Source: Armillaria gallica (lineage: Eukaryota > Basidiomycota > Agaricomycetes > Agaricales > Physalacriaceae). Taken from it: a stretch of 64,000 nucleotides of DNA. Positions 45,087-57,439 of the stretch are shown here, piece after piece. The notes below the pieces were generated by a model. The model was given only the letters and a program-made list of their open reading frames with translations, did not search any database and was not told the DNA's origin. Within the stretch, counting starts at the first letter, position 1; each line of letters starts with the position of its first letter. The stretch is taken from NCBI GenBank assembly GCA_037576215.1, contig JBANDB010000009.1:434001-498000 (forward strand), written 5' to 3'. The translations under genes and the position numbers were made by a program.

Positions 45087-46065
45087 CTACATAAAATGGC
45101 AACAGGTCATGAAAACAGATTGCCCAATCCATTCAACGAGTCTTGACGCCTGTAATTGCGGTGGAAACCGGAACGCTTCGATCATGGTTATCAGCTCAGT
45201 ATTTGGTATACATTGAGAGATATCAGCACACTCAGTGAACATACATTGTTGAAAATGCATAATGCAGAGAAAGGAAGACTGACGAGGAGCCCATTCTGTT
45301 GGAATATGGCAATCCGGCATCATGCCGATCTTGCTTATTAAGGAAGAAGAAGGAGGAAAAGTATAGAAAGTTCTAGTAAATAGTCTTTTAGTATAAAAGT
45401 AGGTACAGTAGTGTACATCCTCATGTGTTTGCAGAGCTCAGCCAAGCGCAATACTATTGGCTTGACACCGTGCACATCTATACTGGGAACAAACTGATCC
45501 CTCGTTTTACAACACATTCCAATGGGGAGGCGTGGAGAGAATCACCGGAAGAACTGGATGGTTTGACATATCTTTCTCACTCTTGATCACAATGGTAAGG
45601 TTTTGTGTGCCGGAACTCTCCATATACTTGTGTTATGAGATGGAACAATGAAGCCATGTGGCCTTCGTATCTGCGATTGATCTGCGAAGTTGAAGCTGGA
45701 TGGACGACCAGTCTTGGTGTGGTCAAAGCAGCTTGCTGCCATTGAGACGAGATGTATGATAAGTCCCATGGAGGATTTTTGATGTTGAGCGAATCCAACA
45801 ACGCCGAAAATTTCTCAACCCCTTTGTTGGGATATAATAGCTCACTGTCTGGAAGGAGACACGAAAGAAAGATATGGCTCAAAATCTGGAGGGATAAGCG
45901 ACGGATGGGATTTAAACCTGATTTCGAGTCTGAGGCTGCCACATTGAGGTCCATCAGACACTTTTGAGTGATGCGTGTATTTAAAACAACTCCTGGAGTA
46001 AATTTTTGTGTGTATACAAGCAAAAAGCAAAACAGGAATAAAGAATGTAGGAATATACTCGACAA
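45087..46065 (-). pseudogene. Second F-box protein, right copy, interrupted
   Basis: Minus-strand homolog of 16288-16938, with a longer N-terminus (MDLNVAASDSKSGLNPIRRL then an F-box core). A two-base loss near 45710 shifts the frame after TTPRL, the shared TAA follows, and a solo LTR sits at 45297-45514. It is convergent with the plus-strand F-box remnant, as in copy 1. The 5' boundary is uncertain. Confidence 0.65.
45297..45514. mobile_element. Solo LTR (218 bp)
   Basis: It begins TGTTGG and ends TACAACA, with TGTTG/CAACA inverted ends, flanked by CATTC at 45292-45296 and 45515-45519. The empty site in the left copy reads AGCCCGTTCCAACGGGG (about 16503). A textbook solo LTR left by recombination between two LTRs. 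Its full-length parent is not in the window. Confidence 0.9.
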
Positions 46066-46439
46066 ATACTCAAAGTCATTTAGAGGACCAGAGCAGCATC
46101 GATGGGTAACTTCTCATGCAAATGTCATCACATCTTCAGTGCCTGTGTGCGAGCAATCTCTTTCCATTTCAGAAAGAGCTATATCAACGCTCTGGAGAGA
46201 AGGAATAGTAGCATCTTTAATTCATCGTGACAGAAATCCAACGTACTGTCTCTGCTGGGTTGCTTGGACCACTCCTGGTGGTGTGATGAGCAAACCTGAG
46301 GACCTTTAGTTCATTGTGGGAACCCCCCCTCATTTGCGCATTACGAGCATTGAGCCTACTCAAAATTAGGTTATTAATCAAATACCCGTGGGAGGAGAAC
46401 TTGCATTGCTAGCAAGGAGTTTATATAGACTATCGGTTA

Positions 46440-48138
46440 ATAGTTAGACACAGACAGGAAATCGGCCAAAGCAGACTTTAACATGCACGCTTCGATAGAA
46501 TGAAATCGACTGCGATGAAAATGAGACTGTTTGGCCAAGTGATGTACTGGATGAAGGATGAAGGATGATATCAGAATCAACAGTGTCAAAGATTAGGGAG
46601 TGATTATGGCAACGAGAGTAAATAGTGAGCATGCACTAGAGTAACACCATCTATGATTCGCTCTCGTCATATCAGATATGTCAAAATCATACCTTGTTGC
46701 CAGACCAGATATCACAACAAGCCGCATTAGCCTGACAATGATCTGTATTGTACTACAAGCAAATTCTTGCTGTGAGAATTCATCGTATTCAAGATATTGT
46801 TGGACAAGGTAATGTACCCAGAGAAGCCGGCCATGGACCTGCCCTTGTGCAAGTAAAAGCACATGGTAGCGGCGATGCAGAAGTCTGCTCCTGCGAGTGT
46901 AGAGAAGACTATGTAAATGGATGTCTGCAATCGTGTTAGAGTGACCATATGCTGAGTACCGAGCTGCTGAAGCCTACGCTGATGGTGGGGAGGTCAAAAA
47001 AGCTTGACAGGGTGTGTCTGGGTGACAAGGTTAGCATGGGAGACAGTCGTCGTAAAGAGATGTGGCTCATATGTATCATAAATAACATCTGGTAACATTC
47101 TCTACAAGTCAGCGCTATATATATGTATAGGCGATGTCACAGATTCCAGTGGCTTCAACATCCTATTCAGATCTTCACTCATTGAGAGAACAGAGGTCTC
47201 ACTGAAGGAAGTGGCAACAGCGAGAAACTGTGGGTGGGGTTCCAAAAGACGTCTACTTGAGTAATGTGACAAAGGGCTAGAAGAGAACGTATAATGAACC
47301 ATGGCAGGGCCACATGAAAATTACAACCAACTGTTAGGAGACCACAAGTCAGGATTCACTTATTTCAATACCAACAGAGACTAACATTTCCATATTCTGA
47401 CTGCATACAAGCTGTAGCACCGGCGATTGAGTCTTCCAGTCATTCAAGTGTCGATCAAAGGGGACTAACACTTGGACGCCAATGACAATTAACATCTAAG
47501 TAGCAGTTAGAGAAGGATGCAAGACTGTTCCAAATTTCATGCACATTGACTAAGAGCTGTAACTAAGGATAGAAGGAACTCAAGACATAATGGATGAAGC
47601 GGGTCAATAGACGTACCGGAAAACTCCTGCCGGCAGGGTGCGAGCATGGTTTTACCCAACTTTATGGAATATGTGAGATGGACGTACCAAATGATTTCGA
47701 ACTGGGGAAGATAGTTCCCAAATGATTTGACCAGATAAAAGTACAAGGCATGGGTGCTTATCGCGATGTGAAGTGTATCGAGGATCCTGGAGATTATAGT
47801 GAACATCAGGGTCCAGCTCAGTGCATTTATACAGCTTTCTGTAAGCGCACCACAGTATGGCGACCTGCTTATTTGTCAGAAAAATCCCATCAAAGTGTAT
47901 AGTTTTTGTGTACAGAATATTGAAATAACCACAGATCATTAGGGTATTGTTTATAGTAGATAATGGTTTGCAGGATAGTGATCCCGTAGAAACTGGGGGA
48001 TGCACAATGAGCATTGGAAGGGAACCTTAGAAGAAATTACGCATGCACTGCAGCTATAGTAGCGCCAATGTAAACTGCACCAAGTGTCATCCCTAGTGGT
48101 GGAATATCAGCTATCGGTATTGGCAGAAGCGACGACAT
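46440..48138 (-). CDS. DUF6534-type seven-helix membrane protein, 3' end uncertain
   Basis: Basidiomycete-specific family of integral membrane proteins of unknown function. Start ATG 48136-48138, opening MSSLLPIPIADIPPLG. Spliced exons then give FYGITILQTIIYYKQYP, an ILDTLHIAISTHALYFYLV helix, QLLVNMLIVIGVQ, and further on the signature-like ADFCIAATMCFYLHKGRS and FIAVDFILSK, in the order known for the family. At least eight short introns are needed. The last exon does not close cleanly: a TAA follows FILSKRAC, and the usual NSLL-x-LN ending is recognisable only in a shifted frame. It may be a pseudogene or have an unusual last intron. Confidence 0.6.
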
Positions 48139-50375
48139 TGGTTACGCTAATGCCAATGGAAGAGCATGTTATATATATCCAGCATGTGGCATGCAGCACA
48201 TTGGGATCACCTTCGAAGGTTTTCTTTGATGACTGTTGCAGTTGATCCTGTAAACAGGGAAAGACTCCGTCGCTCACGCAATTCAAATATGAGGATGTGT
48301 GGCAAGTGGCAGCGGCACCCGGTTCAGCATTACGGGCTGGTGGTCTTGATCAATGAGAGGAATGGAGACGTGAAAGATGAGAGCTGCTGAGATGCTGAGA
48401 GCAGCTGCAGCTGCAGACAATCAGAAGTTAATGAGTTCAAAGACAATGTCTGTGGCACAGGTTGATGGTCATCAGTGTCACCTTGTGGCACTTCTACAGG
48501 CCCATGAGGGAGTTTCATTGCTGGCAACCAACTTTCCAATCGAGGAGGTTGCGTAACCACAAAAGGCTGGACGGAGCTCATCCATCCAACGCTTACATTG
48601 CGACATCAGGTGGAGCTGAGCCCGATCGACACTGTTGTAGAAACAGAAGTGTGCCTACTGAAGGCGCAGGATATCGAATAAGTCCTGAGAATGCATATCT
48701 TGATGCTGAAAGTGGCTCTGGTTTGGACTTTGTTTTGAACCAACAGCTCAGCTCTGAAGCTTGAGCTCAGGTTCTCCTTGACTTGCTGAGATCTGATAAC
48801 CAGCCCTCCCAATCCTGCACAGAGAACCTAGGTGAAAAATGCATCGAAACAAAAGAGGAACTAACGTACATCGGCCCAGTGTTCTATGACCTGAGTGGCG
48901 ATTCCTTGCTTGAGATCAATATGAGTGTTCATTCATAGAGATACTTTGGCACGCGCTGGAGAGAAATCTGTGTATTACATGAAACTCACGAGTTTTGCCT
49001 CACTGTGTCAGAACAGAACAGGTGTTCATTACGACGCGGCAAATACAAGATGGTCGCTACAGTAAGAAGCAGCGATGAAAACAAAGATAAAACCTATCAA
49101 ACGTCTATGCCAGAGACCATATTCAGATTCATCGACATCAATGGGGCAGGTGCCGGCAATGTTATCCTTCCCCTGGTACAAGCAGCATTAACTTTCTTCA
49201 CATGGAAAAAGACACTGACCGACCACGTATCAGGACAATCATGCTTCCAGATGCATTCCTTGGGGGTCCTCAGGGTTCTTGATATGGGCTTCAGAACACT
49301 GTGGTGAATACTCCACTAGGGAGAAATATAATGGATTCAGATGTAAAAGCCATAGCAGTCCTATTTGATTCAAGATAGTGAGTGGATACGTGGATCAACA
49401 GTTCGAGATAATGCTCATGCTCGTCTCTTAGTTACCCAGCCGAGTCTTGCATATCAGTTGAGATGTCAAATGATAGTTCGATGCCCAAGCTCTGTCCTTT
49501 TTCATGATCAAAACAAGTCAGCATCATTGGAAATAAGGGATTGGAGATGAAAGCTTACTAAGAACTCCTCGGTACAAACATCTGGACGGTCATTGGTGAC
49601 ACTACAGATGCCGATTCCTGCATTAGCTGTGCATATCCTCATCATCCAAGACATTCAAAATGTCAGTCTGATACATCCATTTCTCGTACCCCGATCGTCG
49701 TTCGTTTGCTGTCATACTCTCATAGGCCTACATGCTTCCTGCGTTCTCCCTTCTCCCACACTGCCTTCTCATGGGTTCAGATCATTCTCTCTTCCATCTC
49801 CCTCTCTACATCCCTCCTGTAGGTCTCCTTGCCAAAACCAGTCAGCTCTCTTCATCCTCCACCGGCTACCTGTGTAATTCATCATGGACATTCTCATGAT
49901 GATGAAACAGGTCTTGAACATTTGTACGGTTACAGCGGTGTGGTCGGCAAGGCAAGGAGTGCCCTGATGAAGGAGGATGTCAGGATTTGAAGGGTACACA
50001 AACAGGTTCCTTGCGGTTTCAGCGGCATGAGGTCAGTGCTTGGACCTTGGCGAAGATGTACATGCCAGCATAAAAATAGCTCATCTGGGACAACACGGCC
50101 ACTCAGAGGCGAAGGAGACCATTGCTTATGGTGATACTATCAGCCATTGGCAGAAAATGTGGGATATAACATACAGATAAGAATGATTCATAGCCCTCAC
50201 CTGAGATAATGACGTTGGAGGAAAGAAGTAAGGCGTCTACGTTGCACTCGGGACATTCTCATGTTTGATGTTCGACACCTGCAAGCACCTAGAGGTTAGT
50301 AGTTACTGCTGGGCTGAAGCCGACCTTTAGTCTAACACAGCAGACGGATGTTTACATTTTTCAACAGCGCTGAAG
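48139..50375. other. No gene supported
   Basis: Several minus-strand frames (48606-48812, 49769-49999) have hydrophobic or unremarkable composition and no recognisable motif. They could be relics of another multi-exon membrane protein, but I could not build a model. Confidence 0.35.
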
Positions 50376-51240
50376 AGACTCTGTGCGCGCAGGCTAGAAA
50401 TGCAACAGTGTCAAAGACACTGATCACACTCACACCCAACACTACACACACAAACCCTCAAGTTCTTGGGGGGATATTATGCGATAGAAGCAGATTGAAG
50501 CAAAACAACTAAACTCTCAGAATATACAATACACGCGTATAGCAATAGCGCGTGTCACGTATCTAGATCTCTCTAAGTCCAAAGGCTTTTATAACAAGAG
50601 GGGCGACCAATGTCGCCGGGCCTCAAGGCAAGGTGTACTACAATACACGATATGTCGCCACACACCCACAAAACCCTCAATAAGTTGCACGCGTCACACA
50701 CAGGTAACCACAACAACCTAAACACACTCTAAACACGACTCAAAGCTTGCGCTCTAAGCAGAAACCCTTCACAAAACGTCCACTCAAGCCACAGGATTTG
50801 AACCTATGCACTCAAGCTTCCAAAACCAATCGTAGACCCACAGGGTTTGAACCTATGCCAATCCAGAGACACAATAACCAACTAAACCCCATCCGACAAG
50901 CCAAAGGGTTTGAACCTCTGCCGCTTGCGGAAATGAGAACCCTCAAGCGCGCACTAATCAGACCACAGGGTTTGAACCTGTGCCGCCTGTAGCGCTGTGC
51001 GTTAGAAGAAGGCCTCTGTACGAACACTAATCAGACCAAAGGGTTTGAACCTCTGCGGCCTGTAGTATCTCGCACACAAGAAACGCTGTCTGACAAGCCA
51101 AAGGGTTTGAACCTCTGCCACTTGTGGAATGGTATACCCAACTAAGCGCGTGCTAATCAGACCAAAGGGTTTGAACCTCTGCCGCCTGTAACACCGCGCG
51201 TCACAAGAAACCCTCAAAACTCAAGAGCGCGTCCGCAATG
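50376..51240 (-). repeat. Dispersed repeat, right copy of an inverted pair
   Basis: Reverse complement of 1-826. It includes the mirrored AATAAA-like signal (about 50588-50594), the G6 tract in CTTGGGGGGATATTA (about 50464-50478), and an array of seven GGTTTGAACC motifs at about 50797-51180. Confidence 0.7.
50790..51200. repeat. Tandem array with B-box-like motifs (right copy)
   Basis: Seven copies of GGGTTTGAACC or a variant at about 60-bp spacing, inverted relative to the left array. The number of motifs equals the left array, but the 125-bp unit is less homogeneous here, so the left array was homogenised more recently. Confidence 0.8.
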
Positions 51241-53534
51241 ACACAATATCTCTTATTCTCAGGGTAGAGCGCAGTCAACCAATCACTCAAACCATACACG
51301 AGTCCCTGCTAGGCAAGTCCCCTGCTAAGCAAGTCCCCCGCTAAGCTTTCTACGCCTCGCGTGCAACTCAATTCACTCAGTATGATATCAATTCTAGGTT
51401 TATTCTCTCGCTCGAAGTTACAAACTAATCCTGCTGCTAGGGCATCAAGCTAGAGGCTTGCGCACGACTACAATGGGGGTCCGAAACTTGTACACTACAA
51501 GTACACTGCACTATTTATCTATTTTACATCCTACAAATTTGTACCACCAAATATAGTATTATTTAAGCTGCGGGGTACTTTCGCCTGCGTCCCGCGCATG
51601 TTGCAATTATCACGCCATAGCTTGGCGCTGACTCAGGAGTCTGGCCCGGGGCCAGGTCCTGTCTCTGAGTGTCGCGGCATCGGTTACCAAGGCTATGACC
51701 TGCGGGTTGACATCAGTTGCCATATCCCCGGAGTTATAGCCTACCCCGCAACTTCTTATTTCGCTTCCTAGTATTCTCAGGGGGAATTCCATTGTAGTGA
51801 GGGCAATGTGCTTCTTGTCTAGGCCTCGCGCATTTCGGCTGAAGCCCGGAACTTCGGATTTACTTGAGTTCTGACATCTCAAGGTCTAGAACTCTAAGCT
51901 CCGGGCCTGCCATGCCTTGCGTGTCATAGATCACTGCTACGCGAAGTCTTAATTACCCCGCAAGCGTGTCCTGCGCTATTCTTAGCGCACGTATGCTTTG
52001 CCTTGTCAGAGCACTCAGTGTCAAGCACTGGGACTTCATACCTAGTACGGCCTTTCTAGTACCATTCTCAGGTTAAGCCATGCGCTCCACCCAGCTTTAC
52101 TCTGGTAATATCATTACTGGCATTATAAACACTGCGCTCTGTTGCTTTCATCATTGCCTTCGTGTCTGGGCATTATTGCCTGTACTCATTTGTACAATTC
52201 GCAAATTTACACGCGTGAATGCTTTTCAAGCGTGTCAGTGCTATCATCTGGTGACAATGAAATTGCATCCAGACGTGGACAGGCCACTTGATGTGATGTC
52301 TAAGGAACAACCTTGTCAAGGTAGCATCACCAAAAAGAATGCACGAGGGTAGTGGTGACCTACCATAGAGCGGGTGCCATTTGAGAGGCATGGAGATGGT
52401 GCCGTGACCTCGGCGACCACAGCCAGTCAAGGAAATGAACTTCAATTATAGCACACCAGTTCCCAATCACCACAACCATGCCATGATCACAATAGATCAT
52501 ACGCATATCTGTGAGATTCGGTCCAGGTCGACATCAGCGAAGCTAAGCTTAAATGTTAATTACTGACATTGGCGGATCACATAACATAGAATTTCCCTAG
52601 TAAGTGTATCTCGTTGCTTCACATGACGTTGGCTACCAGTGACATCCACTGTGGATCCACAGGTAAAGATCTATGTTCTTGAGCTTCCTTTGTCTGGTCA
52701 GCCACGGTATGAGGTGCCTTTGTATGATTTAGAATAGCGGCCCGAAAGTATTAATTGAAACAGAGGACCAAGGACTCCCCAGTCATCCGAGCCAAAGCAT
52801 GTTTGAAATCAGCACTTGAGTAAATGTTTGCTTTGGGCAAGGCCGCTGAGTACCATTCCTTCGGGACTTGATCTGAAATCATTGTCAAGCAGAGTACAAA
52901 AGAAGTAGAGAGTATTTCACCAGCGAGTATGTCCACCACTCTCATAGAGGCAGTAAAAAACGATCTTCGACTGTAGTACCATCTTGTTTCCCATAGTATG
53001 CCACCCCTTGAATCAAACTAATTTCCTCTCATTGACCGGCTGACGTCACCAAGTAAAAGGAAAATCTTTTTAACCGCGGCTTGATATAGACAGAGGTGGC
53101 ATCACTGTACTGTGGTCAATGCGGTCTTTCTTGTATCATTCCACTGCCAGATAGTTTTCTATCCAATATTGAACTCCTGGTTGTTGGCCACCATTCCAAC
53201 GTGGTTAGCGACCTAAAAAGGACAAAAGCTGATATGTTGCCTCTGATTTGGAGAATGATATACATGCACCATGGGCTCTGCAAGTCCAATCATAATAACC
53301 ATCCTCCAGAGAAGCGATCCACCTTGTTAGCGTGCGATAATGAAGCTGGACTCAAGGATTTCAACTGAGCAGCCTTGAAGAGACTTCTGTTCTCTTGAAC
53401 AGCAGCCTCTGCCTTTCGTAAGTGATGCAGCGAAGGACAAGACGGTCAGAGTCGAATTGAGTCCATAAAGACCGACGTCGGCGTTTCGGCGATGTCCGAA
53501 GGCCCGGTTAAGTCCGCTACCTTGACCTATCTGT
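51241..53534. other. No gene supported
   Basis: A short direct repeat of about 17 bp (AAGTCCCCTGCTAAGC type, three copies) lies at about 51305-51350. Minus frames at 51610-51882, 52173-52445 and 52751-52945 have no recognisable motif. Confidence 0.4.
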
Positions 53535-54241
53535 CACTCCTGTGATTGGCCGGTAATATCCGGGGGTTAAATACTCTCTCGTAATTTCATCGGTAACTTC
53601 CTTAAAAATATGCACGAGAAAACACTGCGAGAAATACGTGCCGTGTTTTAATCCATCATTTTGCCTGTAGTTTTATCCGTATTTGTTCAAAAAATATATG
53701 TAGAAACACTGAATGTCATTTCATGCGTCATTGCTGGAAGGAAATACGGATGGAAACACGTATGAAAACATCCACGTGTTTTCATCAGTCACTATAGAAC
53801 AAACACGAGAGGGAATTACCAATGGAAACACCCATGCAAACACAAAGAGTGTTTTCATCGGTAATAACTGCGTAAATTCTTCCCAAATTCGGTAGATTTT
53901 TGGGTGTAAAACACCAATGGAAACACCCTTTGTGTTTACATGGGTGTTTCCATCGGTAATTCCCTCTCGTGTTTGTTCTATAATGACTGATGAAAACATG
54001 TGGATGTTTTCATACGTGTTTCCATCCGTATTTCCTTCCAGCAATGACGCATGAAATGACATTCGGTGTTTCTACATATATTTTTTTGAACAAATACGGA
54101 TAAAATTACAGGCAAAATGATGGATCAAAACACGGCACATATTTCTTGCAGTGTTTTCTCGTGCATATTTTTAGGGAAGTTACCGATGAAATTACGAGAG
54201 AGTATTTAACCCCCGGATATTACCGGCCAATCACAGGAGTG
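53535..54241. mobile_element. Foldback element (707 bp) with arms of about 320 bp
   Basis: The sequence from CACTCCTGTGATTGGCC to its mirror image GGCCAATCACAGGAGTG folds into two arms of about 320 bp with roughly 96 percent identity, around a centre of about 65 bp (about 53858-53925). It is flanked by TGT at 53532-53534 and 54242-54244, a 3-bp duplication. Most mismatches between the arms are C/T transitions. The nearly identical open frames on the two strands are a by-product of the palindrome. The CACTC ends and 3-bp duplication suggest a CACTA-related non-autonomous element. Confidence 0.9.
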
Positions 54242-55035
54242 TGTTGCTGTCTGCCGTTTCACTACTTTATTCTGGTCATGAATAGGCTGCTTCTCTTGTC
54301 ACAAGGCAAAGGTCCGCCGTCCATTCAACTTTTTTAGCTTTGTCCTGGCTTGAACATGATCTCGTCTCGTCTTAGCAGTCAGAAAGCCTTTTTCTGGAGT
54401 AGTTCGCCGGATATGCCCTTTCTTCCTGATGAAATTCACAATTTTTTCTGTCTGTTGGGATTTGCAACTTCAAGCTTATGCCGGAAGATTCCCGAACATT
54501 CGGCTTAGTAATTTGTCACGATACTTTGATATATTTAGGTACTTTAGTAGAATATTCTAGATACATTCTGTAGTATTTAAGGAGCTCGTTCCGAGCTCTA
54601 GTAGCTAACAATTCAGTATTATTACCTACTGCAAGCCTCCCACTGTTATAGTTACAACACTGTCTATTCCACTTCAACGCCCTCTTCGCTGGATCGGGGA
54701 GGCCTCAGGCTTTAGATTAAGGACATCTGCCATCAAACATCAATCCTGGGAGAGAGCTGGCTCCGATCCGAAGATTACACGTATTGGCAACATCCTTCAA
54801 CAGATCGAATGAATAAGGCTCTATAGTTAACATGAGCTGTCATACATTGCTGAAAGGCGGATGTATTTATGCTTGATTTTCAGATAACAACATCGTGACG
54901 ATGAACAATAGGCTTGACCTTATACCACCATTTGTCACTGCACCGCAGCTTTGTACTCTTCTTCAGCTCCCAGATTGTCCTTTCCTCCCCCCATAGGTAT
55001 CATCGTTGGTCCACGAGAGACTCTTTTGTCCTCGG
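54242..55035. other. Intergenic with LTR-like relic
   Basis: No gene. The stretch 54514-54659 (TGTCACGATAC...TTACAACA) has LTR-like ends, a TATTTAA box (about 54575) and an inverted GAGCTCGTTCCGAGCTC start-site-like motif, but no target duplication could be found. Confidence 0.4.
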
Positions 55036-55157
55036 GAATCATGAGAAAGATGATCAGGGAAGGTTTCGATGTCGTGATCTTCCAAGACTTGCATCAATAT
55101 CGAAGAAGGTTCTGGTTAGACCCATTGATGGCTGGTACAGAGGAGATGTGGATATGA
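55036..55157 (+). pseudogene. F-box 3' fragment
   Basis: The last 40 or so codons of the F-box gene (ending LDPLMAGTEEMWI, TGA 55155-55157), joined to unrelated sequence at about 55036. It marks the left border of the right cluster. Confidence 0.7.
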
Positions 55158-55329
55158 GGCTTACAGTCTACTGTCCTGTAGAGAAGATGGACCGAGGTTT
55201 AACTTGAATGTTACATTTACGTATCATGAATCATATCTAGATATATTCAGACGCGGAAAGTCAGATACCAGCGTTGTCGGAGTGCTTATTCTTTCACACA
55301 GGGCGCCTCTACGAGCCTTTCCTTCTTTT

Positions 55330-56001
55330 TCACACAGTCGCATGATAATATCGTTCGATGCATGCCTTGTATGCTGTCTATTCATGGTTATATTTAAGTT
55401 CTTTATCATCCATTGGAAGTCAAAGGAACACATACCGGAATAGCGGCCATGAACTTCTTGTGGAATAAGGCGCTGTCGGTGGCGAGCTTCTGTAAACTGC
55501 GGCAGACGTGGGAGTTGAAGTAGACGGCCTGGAAATCACCCTTGCGAGCAATTATGGCCTCCATGAGCTCAGTAGTCGAGGTCACACCACCAGTGTGCGA
55601 GTCGCAAGTCCACTTGCCGTCAGTGTCCGACATGACATGATCCTGTTTTTCAATTCTTTATGAAGCTAGATGATGGAATCACGTGTAGAAAGCGCAGCAT
55701 ACCGGACTTAGCGTGGTGCAGTTTCTGACCTGCGAGTCCAGAGTCATTAGGGCATCGGTCACGACCTATCAATGAATTAAACTATTGGAGGAAGGTGTGG
55801 CAATAAATACGCAGAACCCACCGTAGCATGATGAATATCGACACTGTCGGCAAATTCCTGACAGGCCCCCTGGATTTCGAGCATTGTTCCGGCCGCGCTT
55901 TTGAAAACATCCTTAAGGGCATCAATGTCGCTGTGACCCACAAGTGTGTCGGCGAAGGCGAGAGAGACTGGTAGAAGGAGAGAGAGACTGCGAAATAACA
56001 T
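55330..56001 (-). CDS. Small secreted cysteine protein C
   Basis: Probably an exported protein of unknown function. Four exons (first 55822-56001) join in frame to about 165 residues. Signal peptide at about 1-17 (MLFRSLSLLLPVSLAFA), then a mostly helical mature part with Cys in QGACQE, VRNCTT, WTCDS, HVCRS and KACIE. The third intron (GTATGT...AATAG, about 58 bp) is supported because the joined frame continues in the other copies. Here a GTG TGA codon pair ends the protein at 55330-55332, about 14 residues before the ancestral end seen in copy A, so the last Cys is lost. No domain is recognised with confidence. A remote likeness to hydrophobic-surface-binding proteins (HsbA) is possible. It lies on the same strand and about 640 bp downstream of GST4. 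Confidence 0.7.
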
Positions 56002-56642
56002 GCTGACACGTCTTTGGTTCCAACACGATGGTGCAAAGGCTGTAAGAGGGGAGTAACCTTTCGAGATATTTGATACTGCTCGAAGAACGGAGTCCCCAAG
56101 GGGAGAAGCCTTCCGGGAAGGTCGCGAACCAGACATTCATATAGGCAGTGGTTCTACTTTCCAGAAGCACCGGCGAACGATCAATAAGACGGGAGGATGC
56201 TTGGAATCCAAATTCGATCCGCCACCATGCGCTAAATTTAGGGCCAATCAGAAAATCATCTACAGTATATAGGAGATAAGAGCCCGACGAATCAATGTTG
56301 CCAGGCTAGATATGGAAATGCATTTCCGAGATTAATTCCAACCAAAACAACCCTACCGTTTCGTCAAGGCAAACAATGGCTTGCATGGAAAAGCAAGACG
56401 TCCCCAATTAGCACAGAGACAGACTTCAGTCGAACCCTTCAATGACGAAGAGCAACATCCTCGCCCGACTTGGGCCATTCTATAGCCGTTACGAAGAATA
56501 AAGGAACTCCATAACCAGTCCGTGCTAGACCCCAATTATCGATATCAACACGGATGTTCTCTGAGCTAAAAGGCTTTCCCGATTATGATTACAGTAACGA
56601 ATTTGGCTCCAATGTCTGCAACGCTAGAGAATTACCTAGTAC

Positions 56643-57439
56643 CTACACGACAGCCTCGTACTTCTCGAAACTCTTCACCAGCATCCCCCATCGTCCGTCA
56701 TGCCATGATGACAACTCCTTCCACTCCGGACTATCCTCTCCAAGGAAAATCCGAAAGAAGAGTATCCACGCGCTCATGGCGAAGTCCGCAAACGTAGGAG
56801 TCTCCCCGGTAACAAACGTATCCCCTTTCGTCATCCACATGTCCACTTTGCCAAAATCATCCTTCACAACCGCCAGTTGTCTCGTTCTATGCTCCCCATG
56901 CAGATCCATCTCCTCAAGAGTGAGCCCGAACCATTCTTCCTTCGTTTTCCGGAGGAACGCCCCGCTTCGCGGATACAGGATCGCGTGGATAGCAGGGATG
57001 CCAAGTTCTGCTATCGCATGCATTTGGGATTCAAATGCGGCTATGAATGCAGCATGCAGGGTTCTTGTCCCAGGAGGTATAAGACGTGGAGTATTGGGGT
57101 ATGTAGTATCAAGATACTCGACAATAGCAGAAGATTCGGATATGAAGGCCCCAGTTGACGAGTCATGGAGAAGTGGAAGAGTATAGCGTGGCGTCATGCC
57201 GTCCTTTTGGGTAGCGCTGGCCGGGATGCTAAAGGTCTTGTACAGTCCTTCGATATCAGGGTATTCGACCCATTCCGTACGATATGGAATACCCTTGAAG
57301 TTGAGAGCATATCTGGGCAAGGATGAGACAGTTAAATTGGCATATGAAGGTAATCTGACCTGGCTTTCCAGCTATAGGGGGACCATGCATTGATGGGAAG
57401 CTTAGAGGGAATATCGTAGAAGACGATGGCCGTCGACAT
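56643..57439 (-). CDS. GST4, etherase-like glutathione S-transferase
   Basis: Same gene structure as GST1 (exons 57360-57439 and 56643-57312, 47-bp intron), 249 residues, with the TATAAA at 57505-57510 retained. It shares with GST1 the EEWFG, GKVDMWMTKGDTF and ILFFRIF variants, so the two are the corresponding genes of the left and right clusters. Differences include Tyr-Ser for Asn-Thr in the active-site loop (W-S-P-Y-S-W-K), which keeps the serine, and FISESSAIVEYLD in the glutathione site. All key motifs are intact. Confidence 0.9.

Noticed and set aside
53713..54062. Two similar open frames on opposite strands
   Set aside because: A consequence of the palindromic foldback element. There are no protein features, and differences between the arms are not codon-biased.
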